This document shows, in pieces, positions 23,431-31,712 of a stretch of 37,373 nt of DNA (positions are counted from its first letter, which is position 1; each line of letters starts with the position of its first letter). The DNA comes from a virus, in the IMG/VR virus record IMGVR_UViG_3300037517_001005, positions 1 through 37,373 of that record, one strand, 5' to 3'. Made by a program: the position numbers and the translations under genes. The notes beneath the pieces are model-generated. The model saw only the letters and a list, made by a program, of their open reading frames with translations, was not told the origin of the DNA and did no database searches.

Positions 23431-25722
23431 TTAAGCAAGTCTTTTCTTTTCGACCGACAAACGATTCTTTTCGGACTGAGCCCGTAGCCGCTGAGCTGTC
23501 TGTGCGTCTCGAAGGGCCATACGTTGGCGAGCTTCTTCACTCTTGATCGCAATCTTAGCATCCGACGCGGCTCTATCAATCTCAGCGTCTGCCTGTACTT
23601 TAGCAATCTTAACTGCGTACTCGGCCTGTAGCTTGCCCTTAGCATCATCAACCTGCATCTGCATAGCGTCCTGTAACTGCTTCTGTTGCATCTGCGCCAT
23701 GGCTTCCTGCTGTTGCCGTTGTTCGCGGGCAAGACTCTCTCCGAGTCTCTGAACAGCTTGATTGATCTTATTGATGATATCTTTGTATTGGCCGACGGCA
23801 GCCTGACGACTGACATCGGAAGAAATCTGTTGAAGATGAGCGGCCATATGCGGTCCGGAAAGAGAAAGATATTTGAAGGCTTCTACCTGCGGTACGGCGT
23901 TCTGCTGAAGTGCTTGCAAGAATCGAACAGAATCCATTGCATGGATCTGTAAATGGACTGCGTGGTTTTCGCCGGGTTGGACGGTGACACTTCGGCCACT
24001 CTGCATAGAGTCGTTCTCAAGCTCAGCAATCTTGGCGTCCACGGGCAACCTTGGGGGTACAGCACTCGGAGAAGCATAACGATCAACCTGATCGTATCCA
24101 ACACGAACGGCGATACGGTCACGGATAACATTCGCACGACCCGTTTCATCGAGCATCGGTAACATCTGCATGAATTCGTTGTAAGCAAGCAACCGAGCTT
24201 GCGCACTACCGTACCCAACAGCCTTCATCGGAGTCACGTCGTAGACTTCTTTGAGAGCCTGCATGGGAACCCCTCGCTCTCGTAGGCGTCTGTGGAACTC
24301 CATAGCAATATCACCACCGGGTTGAGCTTCTCTCCAGTTGCCTAGAGCAAGTCGACGGAACTGTTCTTTAAGTAGCTTGCCCCATGGGACGTAATAAAAA
24401 TTCTGTGCCTGCGTAGAAAGTACTGCTTCCTTCTCGAGCTGGGCGCTTACTTCAGTTGCGGTACGCTCTTGCGATGCGGAGCTTACAACTTGTGAAGCAT
24501 AACTACCGGTGTTATTCCTGCGGATCGTAGAAAGCTCTTGAGCAATCGGTAAAGCGTTGTTGGCAAGATTCGGAGAAGTCCGCTCAACAATGTTGAGATT
24601 CGGGGGGAGAATCGCCATAGGACCGTTGTAAGCAATGGTAAGATTCTGCAAGTCATCCATCGTCTGTGGCTGAATCATTACTGAAGTCGACAACAAGGTC
24701 GAGTCGATGATAGCATTCCGCAAACGGTTATTGACTTGGATATGCGGATAAATCTTGTAGGCCAACCCTCGGACTGAATGCAAGTTGCCATTCGTGCCGA
24801 TACCGTAGGTAAACATCACTAAAGCTTCGTTGATGTTCGCGAAACGATTGTCTTTGCGGAAAAGGAAATTTTGGTTAGACCCATCGCGGAGTCCGATTGC
24901 GTGAGTCACCCTTCCGTCAAACTCCAACACATAATAGTGAACAGTCTGAATCTCAGCAGAACGGGCAAAAGAAAGCGAAAGATCGTTGTCTTTCAACATT
25001 ACTTGAATCTCTTCCCATTCGAGCCTTGTGCCAGAAACGTCAACCGGAACTGCGTTGATGATTGCTCTACGGGTTTCTTCTATATCCCATCCGACAGCTC
25101 TCGCGGCTTTGGGGTCTTTAATATGTTGATAAAGCTCGTGAGCATAATAGGAACGACGGGCGCAACAAAACTCAATACGGCTATCGCTAGCTGGAATACC
25201 ACGGGGCAGATAGAAATCCTTAAGTCCTGCGACCTTCCAACGCCAATCGATGTCATCGTCAAAGAAGGCGAAGCCGACGCCATAGGCCACAAACTCGTGA
25301 GCCAGCCGTTGCTGGTTGTAGAAGAACTCGTCCCAATCTTTGCGAAGAACTCGGTCAAACTCTTCAGAAATAATCTGGCTGTAATTGCCACGTTGGGTTG
25401 CGTCGCCGAACTTGGTCTTGACCTGAGCCAACATCGGGACGCCGTTAACCAAATCAGAATAAGCCGAAAGGGCATATTCCAAGTCAGCGGAAGCTTCCAA
25501 GAAATTCAGATTCGAACGATAAGACTGGCCGAGATTCCGCAGAGTGGACGGATTGTACGGTGGCTCACCATCGAGCATCGCTTGGACACGCACCCGTTGC
25601 GCTGCACTCTCAGCGTCCGCGTCAGTAAGATTTGTATAGATCGCAAAAGCTGATGAAGCATCTTTAAGCCTTGTTTTGGGTGGCCGACCCTCTGGGGAGA
25701 TTGTCTCTAGGTTCTGATCCAC
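23431..25722 (-). CDS. Portal protein
   Basis: This 763-residue protein starts at GTG 25722 with AGGAG 6 nt upstream. The N-terminal part has RVRVQAMLDGEPPYNPSTLR followed by NLNFLEASADLEYALSAYSD, the clip/wing-type opening of podovirus portals. The middle shows KDFYLPRGIPASDSRIEFCC and the VVSSASQERTATEVSAQLEK helix, the TA.EV motif typical of portal channel helices. The last ~150 residues form a long Gln/Arg/Ala-rich coiled coil like the barrel extension of P22-type portals. The length is within the large-portal range (P22 gp1 ~725). It follows the terminase by 35 nt. It forms the dodecameric DNA gate of the head. Confidence 0.85.
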   Translation of the reverse strand: MDQNLETISPEGRPPKTRLKDASSAFAIYTNLTDADAESAAQRVRVQAMLDGEPPYNPSTLRNLGQSYRSNLNFLEASADLEYALSAYSDLVNGVPMLAQVKTKFGDATQRGNYSQIISEEFDRVLRKDWDEFFYNQQRLAHEFVAYGVGFAFFDDDIDWRWKVAGLKDFYLPRGIPASDSRIEFCCARRSYYAHELYQHIKDPKAARAVGWDIEETRRAIINAVPVDVSGTRLEWEEIQVMLKDNDLSLSFARSAEIQTVHYYVLEFDGRVTHAIGLRDGSNQNFLFRKDNRFANINEALVMFTYGIGTNGNLHSVRGLAYKIYPHIQVNNRLRNAIIDSTLLSTSVMIQPQTMDDLQNLTIAYNGPMAILPPNLNIVERTSPNLANNALPIAQELSTIRRNNTGSYASQVVSSASQERTATEVSAQLEKEAVLSTQAQNFYYVPWGKLLKEQFRRLALGNWREAQPGGDIAMEFHRRLRERGVPMQALKEVYDVTPMKAVGYGSAQARLLAYNEFMQMLPMLDETGRANVIRDRIAVRVGYDQVDRYASPSAVPPRLPVDAKIAELENDSMQSGRSVTVQPGENHAVHLQIHAMDSVRFLQALQQNAVPQVEAFKYLSLSGPHMAAHLQQISSDVSRQAAVGQYKDIINKINQAVQRLGESLAREQRQQQEAMAQMQQKQLQDAMQMQVDDAKGKLQAEYAVKIAKVQADAEIDRAASDAKIAIKSEEARQRMALRDAQTAQRLRAQSEKNRLSVEKKRLA

Positions 25723-25757
25723 GTTAAACTCCTACGTACTCAATTACTTGACTCGGG

Positions 25758-27455
25758 TCAAGAATATAAGGCATCCACTTTTCTGGTAAAGGCTAGGAAA
25801 TCCTTGTATTTGCCACCCCCAGCCACGCTAGTCCCAGCTATGGCGTTAGCTCTTTGACGGCATACGTCCAACATAAGAAAGGCTGCATCAGCTATATCGG
25901 GTGATCTTCCGAACCTAGACTTCATGTCCCTCTTGGACTCAACAAAGATTTTACCCCGTTCGGCTGTGCGATACTGCCTAGCCACAAGTTCTCTGGCTAA
26001 ATCAATAGTTACACCCCTAACCTGCCCAGCCCTCAAGAACTCCCGCCCTACGTACCAAAGCTCGGATACCCTGTTCCCATAGGACTCGTCGGCCTTCATG
26101 CGGGAGCTTTTGCTAACAGGCATATTGCTGGGTCTCTCGGAGAACTTAACCCGAAGAACAGACGGACTCCATATAGTTGATATGATGTCGCACAAGGGGT
26201 CTCCCGCTCCCGTGGCGTCGACCGCTAGATATCGAGGGAGAACACCATACTTCTCGCACTCCTGTTTTAACAACTGGGCAATCTGGTAATTACGGGGATT
26301 GTCCTTTATCGAGGAGTTCTCTTGAAGTTCCACGTACTTATCGAAATGGACTGTCATACCGGCGTCGGTCTCCCCGTACTTTCCGAGAAACAGAACAGAC
26401 CTATCCCCACCGCTAGTAAATCCAGGATCGAATCCAGCCACAGCAATAGGTTGTTTAGCTCCTACCCACATAGCTGGCTTATGGGCTTCGAACTTACGAA
26501 GATCAGCCTCGCTGTAGATGTTCTCTTCGGAACCCGCGGGAGCGGGGAATGAACGGATGAACCGCCAGTAAGACAGAGAATTCTCGCCAAGACGTTTTCT
26601 GTCCTCTTCTAATTTCTTACCCGTAAGCAAGAAGGGCCACTTATCGTCATTATCTAAGTTAGGGGTCTTCTCTCCGTCTAAGTGCAGGCAGAACCCGTCT
26701 TTAGTTTCCCAACCACCCTCGTCTACCGTTATCGATTGCCACCCCTCTTTAGGGGTAACGAACTGGCCAAAGGGGTCGTAAGCTGAATTAAAGTTTCCGC
26801 AGGCAACGCATTGGAAGAAGGGGTTAGCCGAAAGATTGGCTGTGGCTTCGAAGATCGCGGGGGATACGTCCGTGGCCTCGTCAATCAAAAGGAACACCCG
26901 TTTGTTCTTAAGACCAAGCAACTTCTCGGAAGCTTCCTTTTCCTTATCCTTCGCAGACGGAACAAGCGTGATGCTGGATCGATCACTACTACCCTCTTCC
27001 AACACAAGCTTTCCCATCGAATCGACCAGCTTGCCCGGCATGACCTTCGCCTGCATGTGACGTTCACGGACTCGACCCCACATACGCTTACGGGCTTCAC
27101 GAACGGACGTAGTGGTGACCAAGACCAAGGTATCGAACGGAGCAGAGTACCAGTTAACTAACCCCCATAAACCAACAACCTCAGTCTTCGCCGAGGACTT
27201 GGGGCCAGAGATGCCTAGGTAATTCCATTTGCACAGCTCAACGATCTGGTCGTCCGCCCACGGGTTGCGTTGAAAACCTTGAGGATTCTTTTTGGGGTGA
27301 TACGGCCACAACATCTCGACCACATTCCAAAAGTGCTGTTCTTTGCCAAGACCCCCTGTCTCAGGAGTCAACCCTTCTCGGAAGGACAACAACTCGATCG
27401 TAAGTGCTGTAGCCCCTTCGGGCCACATTCGGCCATACTTCTCGATTTGGGACAT
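25758..27455 (-). CDS. terL: Terminase large subunit
   Basis: This is the packaging ATPase-nuclease, 565 residues from the ATG at 27455 (an in-frame TTG at 27485 would add 10). A Walker-A-like loop is GPKSSAKTE (residues ~84-92), and Walker B is VFLLIDEATDV (~187-197). The C-terminal RNase H-like nuclease has three aspartates: AVAGFDPG (Asp343), LAVDATGAGDP (Asp413) and DIADAAFLML (Asp523). All key elements are present, so the protein appears intact. It is the first gene of the leftward arm. No small terminase gene is recognisable nearby. Neither start has a good Shine-Dalgarno, and the ATG lies inside a small dyad. Confidence 0.9.
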   Translation of the reverse strand: MSQIEKYGRMWPEGATALTIELLSFREGLTPETGGLGKEQHFWNVVEMLWPYHPKKNPQGFQRNPWADDQIVELCKWNYLGISGPKSSAKTEVVGLWGLVNWYSAPFDTLVLVTTTSVREARKRMWGRVRERHMQAKVMPGKLVDSMGKLVLEEGSSDRSSITLVPSAKDKEKEASEKLLGLKNKRVFLLIDEATDVSPAIFEATANLSANPFFQCVACGNFNSAYDPFGQFVTPKEGWQSITVDEGGWETKDGFCLHLDGEKTPNLDNDDKWPFLLTGKKLEEDRKRLGENSLSYWRFIRSFPAPAGSEENIYSEADLRKFEAHKPAMWVGAKQPIAVAGFDPGFTSGGDRSVLFLGKYGETDAGMTVHFDKYVELQENSSIKDNPRNYQIAQLLKQECEKYGVLPRYLAVDATGAGDPLCDIISTIWSPSVLRVKFSERPSNMPVSKSSRMKADESYGNRVSELWYVGREFLRAGQVRGVTIDLARELVARQYRTAERGKIFVESKRDMKSRFGRSPDIADAAFLMLDVCRQRANAIAGTSVAGGGKYKDFLAFTRKVDALYS

Positions 27456-27468
27456 TACCTGATGGTAA
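27455..27468. promoter_or_regulatory. Dyad TTACC-TGAT-GGTAA at the terminase start
   Basis: A perfect 5-bp inverted repeat with a 4-nt centre overlaps the terminase ATG in the divergent region. It may be an operator or a small RNA hairpin; no regulator is visible in the window. Confidence 0.3.
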
Positions 27469-27489
27469 CAGAATCCCCTTGGCAATCCA

Positions 27490-27504
27490 CTCTTTTTATA
27501 AGAG
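27490..27504. promoter_or_regulatory. Dyad CTCTT-TTTAT-AAGAG before the rightward arm
   Basis: A perfect 5-bp inverted repeat with an AT-rich centre lies directly before the ATG at 27505. The TATAAG inside it (27497-27502) could be a -10 element for the plus strand, but no convincing -35 is seen 16-18 nt upstream. Confidence 0.3.
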
Positions 27505-28014
27505 ATGATCTGGATGGTAGCTATTGATCCCGGAGCAAGCGGAGGTATCGCATCTATAACTGTTAACGGTTTAGTCGACGCAGTAAAGATGCCTGAGACT
27601 GAAGGAGATGTGCTAGGTAAACTAAAGAGTTTGCGGACTTATCACGATGTTATTGTCATCGAACAAGTCGGTGGGTACGTAGGTGGGGCAGGAAGTCCCG
27701 GCTCGGCAATGTTTAACTTTGGTAGGGGATTCGGTTTTATCTTGGGCGTGGCAATGACTCTGGGATACAGAATCGAGATGGTTCGTCCGCAAGCGTGGCA
27801 GAAGGCGTTGAGCTTGGGAAATAGCAAGGGGATGGCCAGCAAGACGGAATGGAAGAATAAGTTAAAAGCCGAAGCCCAAAGAAGATTTCCAAATTTAAGC
27901 GTGACATTATCCACGGCCGATGCACTATTGATACTCGAATATGGCAGACATCACATTGTTCGAGTGGCAGAAACCGGGAGCGGAAGCGTTATTACAAAGC
28001 CTTCAGAAAAATAA
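27505..28014 (+). CDS. RuvC-like Holliday junction resolvase (RNase H fold)
   Basis: This 169-residue protein starts with ATG at 27505, or ATG 27514 three codons later. Catalytic elements of the RuvC fold are visible: VAIDPGASGGIA (Asp8), VIVIEQV (Glu53) and STADALLILEYGR (Asp139, Glu145). The glycine-rich segment YVGGAGSPGSAMFNFGRGFG is typical of phage RuvC-like resolvases. The enzyme would cut branched DNA formed during replication or recombination, or debranch DNA before packaging. It is the first rightward gene. Its last 74 nt overlap the next gene in another frame, an unusually long overlap. Confidence 0.8.
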   Translation: MIWMVAIDPGASGGIASITVNGLVDAVKMPETEGDVLGKLKSLRTYHDVIVIEQVGGYVGGAGSPGSAMFNFGRGFGFILGVAMTLGYRIEMVRPQAWQKALSLGNSKGMASKTEWKNKLKAEAQRRFPNLSVTLSTADALLILEYGRHHIVRVAETGSGSVITKPSEK

Positions 28015-29215
28015 CGTAGCCCTCGACGCCAGCGATACTGGCACGGGTAAGACGGCTAAAGCGGTCTGGTTAGCCCAACAATTAAGAGCAGACGTCATCG
28101 TCGTCTGCCCGAAAGCAGTCATCCCATCGTGGCGTGAATGGCTCGATCGAGGCGAGGTTAAACACGAAGTAATCAACTACGAAAAGCTCAAGACTGGAAA
28201 GACAAAGCTCGGAAAATGGAACGACGCGAAGAGTTGGGAGTGGACTTTCAGGGGAGCAAAACTTTTAATTTTTGACGAGGTACATCGATGCAAAGGAGCC
28301 ACAAGCGTTAATGCCAAGATACTTACAGGGTCTAAGAAGTACCCAGTATTGATGCTATCCGCTACCGCTGCAGAGAATCCGCTGGACATGCGAGCGACAG
28401 GCTTCATGCTTGGCCTACATGAATACCACGACTTCTACCGGTGGAATTACAAAATGGGTTGTCGACCTGCCCCATGGGGCCGTGGTCTGGCTTTCATGGG
28501 CGGAAAGAAAATGCTACAAGAAATTCACAGATCTATTTTTCCCGAGAAAGGACACCGCATACGAATCGCCGACCTTGGGGACGCTTTCCCAAGCAACTCC
28601 GTGTTCGCAGAGTGCTACGACATGGGGGACGTTGACGTCATCTACGAAAAAATGCAGGCGCAGCTTGCGGAATTGCGAAGCAAACGAACGCCCGAAAACC
28701 CGCTCACGATTAAACTCAGGGCGAGGCAAGAAGCGGAGTTGATGCGTGTACCTGTCTTTCTCGAGCTTACGGAACAGGCAATCGCAGAAGGAAATGCTGT
28801 GGTTGCTTTCTTCAACTTTCGACAATCACTTGAAGCCTACCGAAAGCTTGTCAGAGAGGAATCGGCAGAAATCATTGGCGATCAAAAAGATGAAGACCGT
28901 GTACAAAATATCGCGGACTTCCAAGCAAACAAAGTAAAAATATGTGCTTGCATGATTCAAGCGGGTGGTGTTGGATTGTCGCTCCATGACTTGCAAGGAG
29001 TACCAAGAATCAGTCTTATCGCGCCAACCTACTCGGCGATCGATACCAAGCAGGCTCTCGGAAGAATCCATCGTGCGGGAGCTTTGTCTGCCAGTCGGCA
29101 ATACTTGCTTTTCGCAAACGGAACCGTTGAAACACAAATCGCTAGGAGCCTCCGCCGAAAACTTCACAACATCGAAACACTTTCGGACGGGGACACATTA
29201 GGAGCAATACTATGA
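27941..29215 (+). CDS. SNF2-type superfamily 2 helicase/ATPase
   Basis: This 424-residue protein starts with ATG at 27941, required for the Q-like motif FEWQKPGA. Motif I is DTGTGKTAK (Lys37), motif II is LLIFDEVHRC (112-115), and motif III is MLSATAAENP. The second RecA domain shows VVAFFNFRQSLEAY, IQAGGVGLSLHDL and motif VI QALGRIHRAGA. This is a compact, complete SF2 core without accessory domains. Such phage helicases act in replication restart, recombination or branch migration. A RuvC-like resolvase upstream and a Cas4-like nuclease downstream support a recombination-type role. The next gene overlaps by 4 nt (ATGA). Confidence 0.85.
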   Translation: MADITLFEWQKPGAEALLQSLQKNNVALDASDTGTGKTAKAVWLAQQLRADVIVVCPKAVIPSWREWLDRGEVKHEVINYEKLKTGKTKLGKWNDAKSWEWTFRGAKLLIFDEVHRCKGATSVNAKILTGSKKYPVLMLSATAAENPLDMRATGFMLGLHEYHDFYRWNYKMGCRPAPWGRGLAFMGGKKMLQEIHRSIFPEKGHRIRIADLGDAFPSNSVFAECYDMGDVDVIYEKMQAQLAELRSKRTPENPLTIKLRARQEAELMRVPVFLELTEQAIAEGNAVVAFFNFRQSLEAYRKLVREESAEIIGDQKDEDRVQNIADFQANKVKICACMIQAGGVGLSLHDLQGVPRISLIAPTYSAIDTKQALGRIHRAGALSASRQYLLFANGTVETQIARSLRRKLHNIETLSDGDTLGAIL

Positions 29216-30303
29216 GCCACCACAAATACGGACCAAGTTCACTAAAATGGCGGGAGATCTGCCCGGGCTGGGATAACGAACCACAGCCAACGGAAGGCGG
29301 ATCTGTTGCTGCTCTAGAGGGAACGATGATGCACAAAGCACTCGAGACAGGGAACTACGAGGGCTTGGACGAATGGCAGAAAAAGAATGTGCTGATGGTG
29401 TCCGACGTTTTCCAGCAGATGAAGAACGAACTAGGCGAAATCGTCGCCGACCTTCCCGAAGTCCAGTTACAGATTGCCGAAGGAAAGACATTCGGAACTG
29501 CTGACATTGTTTTGATTGGGAAAGGCAAAGCCAAGATTGGTGACGCCAAGTTCGGATGGCATGCCGTAGACGATGCCGAAGAGAATATCCAAGGCTGGGC
29601 ATACGCCGTGGGCGTATTTGAAAAGTGGAAAGACGTTGACGAAGTCGAGGTGGTCTTCGCACAACCACGCATCAACATGATCAGCAGACATACTTTTAGT
29701 CGTGACAAAGACTACGATCGGCTTAGACTCCGCGTAGAAACAATCATCGCTCGAGCTCAGCAACCAGAACCGGAACTGAACCCGACGGAGAAAGGATGTC
29801 TCTACTGTGGAAACAAAGGCACATGCAAAGCACTACATTCAAAAGCCCTCGTCATCGGCAAAGGATACGACATGCTCCGAGACGCAGAGTTGCCGGTACT
29901 CGCAGACCCGCTTACTCTTGCGACTCCTGACCAGAGATCGCAGGCTGAATCCATCCGTCGCGTCATGGAAAGGTGGTGCGACAGCGTCAAGAAATCAAAT
30001 ATGGACTTCCGTATGTCGGGTGGTGACATCCCAGGCTATGAACTCAAAACTCGTGCGGGGAAAAAAGAAATTGTTGACGCCACGCAAACGTACGACATCA
30101 TCAAAGACAAATTAACAGCAGAACAATTTTCAGCGTGTGCCACGATATCGTGGAGCAAGCTCGAAAAGGCTTACGCGGAATCATTTCCGCGTGGCCAAAA
30201 ACAACAAGCAAAACAAGCTCTGGAGGATAAGCTCAACGAAGCCAATCTATTGAAAGGCGGAGGAGAGGTTACCTACTTGGCAAAAACAAAAGAAACAAAC
30301 TAA
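29212..30303 (+). CDS. Cas4/AddB-like PD-(D/E)XK nuclease (DUF2800-type)
   Basis: This 363-residue protein starts with ATG at 29212 (GGAG ~8 nt upstream). The nuclease core is GTMMHKALE (His41), GTADIVLIGKG (Asp98), AKIGDAKFG (Asp111, Lys113) and the QGWAYAVG helix (Gln127, Tyr131). Four cysteines fit an iron-sulphur clasp as in Cas4/AddB: Cys17 near the start and the cluster CLYCGNKGTC (Cys196, 199, 205). The C-terminal ~130 residues are extra. The DUF2800 name is from family memory and context next to PolA-type replication genes. It likely resects DNA ends for recombination or degrades host DNA. Confidence 0.8.
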   Translation: MSHHKYGPSSLKWREICPGWDNEPQPTEGGSVAALEGTMMHKALETGNYEGLDEWQKKNVLMVSDVFQQMKNELGEIVADLPEVQLQIAEGKTFGTADIVLIGKGKAKIGDAKFGWHAVDDAEENIQGWAYAVGVFEKWKDVDEVEVVFAQPRINMISRHTFSRDKDYDRLRLRVETIIARAQQPEPELNPTEKGCLYCGNKGTCKALHSKALVIGKGYDMLRDAELPVLADPLTLATPDQRSQAESIRRVMERWCDSVKKSNMDFRMSGGDIPGYELKTRAGKKEIVDATQTYDIIKDKLTAEQFSACATISWSKLEKAYAESFPRGQKQQAKQALEDKLNEANLLKGGGEVTYLAKTKETN

Positions 30304-30311
30304 ACAAATAT

Positions 30312-31055
30312 ATGAAGACATCATTTGCTCCTACTAAAGCAACTAAACCAACAGCAACCCCAGCAGTCGACGAATCGAAAGAGGAAGGCGCGATTATCGA
30401 GGCCCCAATGGCTTCGCTATCCGTCAACACATTGGCTGGCCAAGTCGAGGGAGAATTCTCGGCGAAGGACTTTACCGTCCCGCGCTTGAACCTCGTGGCT
30501 AAAACAGGCGAACTGTCCAACACGTTCCAGCCTGGATCATTCGTTTATAACCGCGAGGTCGTGATCGGCGACGGCAAGAAGCCAGCGAAGATCACCTTCC
30601 TGCGTCTCCAAAAGATCTACATCCAAGATGTGGTCTATGGTTCTGACCAGATCGCTAAGACCTTCAACCGTCTGTCCGACGTACGTGCGGCAGGTGGTGC
30701 GTTGGCCAACGATCCGGAAGCCGAGGCTGATACCGATCGGTACAGCGAAGCTCTCCAGACCATCATCGCCATCGAGGCACCGGACAAAGATAATCCTTTG
30801 TTCCCGTTCGCCGTCGGTGACAAGCAGTACGGTTTGGCTCAATGGCTCATGGCCAAGAGTGCATACCGCTCTGCCGGAAAGCAGGTCTTCACGGACAGTC
30901 AGTTGTTCCTGAAGTCTGGTCTCCACACAGCCTACTATGAGCTGACCAGCAAGATCCGTACGAGCCCCTCTGGTTCGTACTTCGTGCCCCAGCTCAAGAT
31001 CGGTGGGAAACATTCCCCCGAAAACTGTGAGCAGTTAAAAGCAATCTTCGGATAA
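30312..31055 (+). CDS. Putative ssDNA-binding / DNA-metabolism protein
   Basis: This 247-residue protein starts with ATG at 30312. A low-complexity N-terminus (~1-35) precedes a folded region with FTVPRLNLVAKTGELSNTFQ, AKITFLRLQKIYIQDVVYGS and a C-terminal strand SGSYFVPQLKIGG. Beta-rich strands with aromatic/basic residues suggest an OB-like fold. Proteins in this position, after a DUF2800-like nuclease and before PolA, are often ssDNA-binding. Its codons favour C/G-ending choices more than its small downstream neighbours, suggesting high expression, and an intrinsic terminator follows directly. The function is inferred from context. Confidence 0.5.
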   Translation: MKTSFAPTKATKPTATPAVDESKEEGAIIEAPMASLSVNTLAGQVEGEFSAKDFTVPRLNLVAKTGELSNTFQPGSFVYNREVVIGDGKKPAKITFLRLQKIYIQDVVYGSDQIAKTFNRLSDVRAAGGALANDPEAEADTDRYSEALQTIIAIEAPDKDNPLFPFAVGDKQYGLAQWLMAKSAYRSAGKQVFTDSQLFLKSGLHTAYYELTSKIRTSPSGSYFVPQLKIGGKHSPENCEQLKAIFG

Positions 31056-31062
31056 CTTTATT

Positions 31063-31102
31063 GGGGGCATCGGGTGTAATAGCCCGGTGCCCTCACTTTT
31101 TT
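31063..31102 (+). terminator. Intrinsic terminator closing the first rightward operon
   Basis: Plus-strand stem of 12 bp (31063-31074 with 31083-31094, including two G-U pairs), 8-nt loop, then TTTTTT at 31097-31102. It starts 8 nt after the stop of the putative ssDNA-binding gene. The next gene's ATG (31103) lies directly at the end of the T-tract. Confidence 0.85.
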
Positions 31103-31288
31103 ATGGACATTATTTTATATCAACTCTGGCTCTGGGTTTCCAAACGGTGGTTCGCATATCGAATCACAGGTATGGATAAAGACAGCCATCAAACGGAAAT
31201 AGTTATTTTTGCTAGCCAAAACGCAGATATCGACAAGGTTATGAAGATATGCGCTAACAGCGAAAATGAAGTGGAGAACAAAGGATGA
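31103..31288 (+). CDS. Small hypothetical protein (61 aa)
   Basis: I chose the ATG at 31103 (MDIILYQLWLWVSKRWFAYR), because the in-frame ATG at 31061 would translate through the terminator hairpin. The N-terminal ~20 residues are aromatic and hydrophobic, possibly membrane-associated; the rest is a polar strand-helix (TEIVIFASQNADIDKVMKIC). It ends in ATGA overlap with the next miniprotein. The start right after the terminator T-tract implies expression from read-through or a hidden promoter. No family is recognised. Confidence 0.5.
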   Translation: MDIILYQLWLWVSKRWFAYRITGMDKDSHQTEIVIFASQNADIDKVMKICANSENEVENKG

Positions 31289-31422
31289 TCAGGTTGCTTG
31301 GGGATCTAATCGGCCAGATCATGTTTTTAAGTATAGCCTTAATGTTGGGTTTCTGTTTAACGTTTTTCACAGTAGCTCTTATTCTGTGGGTGATTGAGAA
31401 AATACAAGGACTATTCAAATGA
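31285..31422 (+). CDS. Membrane miniprotein (45 aa)
   Basis: The frame is ATG 31285 to TGA 31420-31422 and has AAAGG just upstream. The peptide starts MIRLLGDLIGQIMFLSIALM and has one continuous hydrophobic helix (~residues 8-37) with a basic end (EKIQGLFK). Both ends are coupled by ATGA overlaps, to the 61-aa gene and to the 97-aa gene, which supports it strongly despite its length. Early single-pass miniproteins in phages may act on the host envelope, but the function here is unknown. Confidence 0.65.
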   Translation: MIRLLGDLIGQIMFLSIALMLGFCLTFFTVALILWVIEKIQGLFK

Positions 31423-31712
31423 GAAGAGGATCAAAAGTAGTTTGCATTGACGACAACTTCCCGAAGGAAGTAGTTAATTTCTATACCCACCTGCCAGTAA
31501 AGAACGCCCAATATATGGTGCGGGATGTTGGCATAGGGGTGGGGTGGAACAGCCAACCAGAAATTGTTGTTTACTTGAAGGACATGCCAAATCCAAACTC
31601 GTCTACACCACCATACCCTGAACGGGGATTCAACCAAGAACGGTTCAGGGAAATCGAGGAACCACCGCTGGAGGCGGAAGAGATCGAGGTGGAGGACGAG
31701 TTGTGCGTGTGA
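31419..31712 (+). CDS. Hypothetical protein (97 aa), acidic tail
   Basis: It starts with ATG at 31419 in an ATGA overlap. The fold starts GSKVVCIDDNFPKEVVNFYT and has PVKNAQYMVRDVGIGVGWNS, a small beta-barrel-like pattern (VV.IDD.FP ... L.P.....Y.VRDV) that I have seen in small early phage proteins of unknown role. The C-terminal ~25 residues are very acidic (EEPPLEAEEIEVEDELCV), suggesting DNA mimicry or a protein-binding tail. It overlaps the 3D-domain gene by 10 nt. No family name is assigned. Confidence 0.65.
   Translation: MRRGSKVVCIDDNFPKEVVNFYTHLPVKNAQYMVRDVGIGVGWNSQPEIVVYLKDMPNPNSSTPPYPERGFNQERFREIEEPPLEAEEIEVEDELCV

Noticed and set aside
23406-23816. A minus-strand frame of 136 codons overlapping the portal C-terminus
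   Set aside because: It is an Arg-rich frame-shifted reading of the portal coiled-coil region, not an independent gene.
24871-25653. A 260-codon plus-strand open frame opposite the portal gene
   Set aside because: It is antisense to conserved portal coding sequence, with no Shine-Dalgarno and no recognisable domain.
25733-25761. Promoter-like TTGACC-N17-TACGTA before the portal gene, inside a TTGAC-CCGA-GTCAA dyad
   Set aside because: The predicted transcript start (~25726) would lie downstream of the AGGAG Shine-Dalgarno of the portal, so the element would not give a translatable mRNA. The TTGACC overlaps the terminase stop codon by chance or acts as a small hairpin only.
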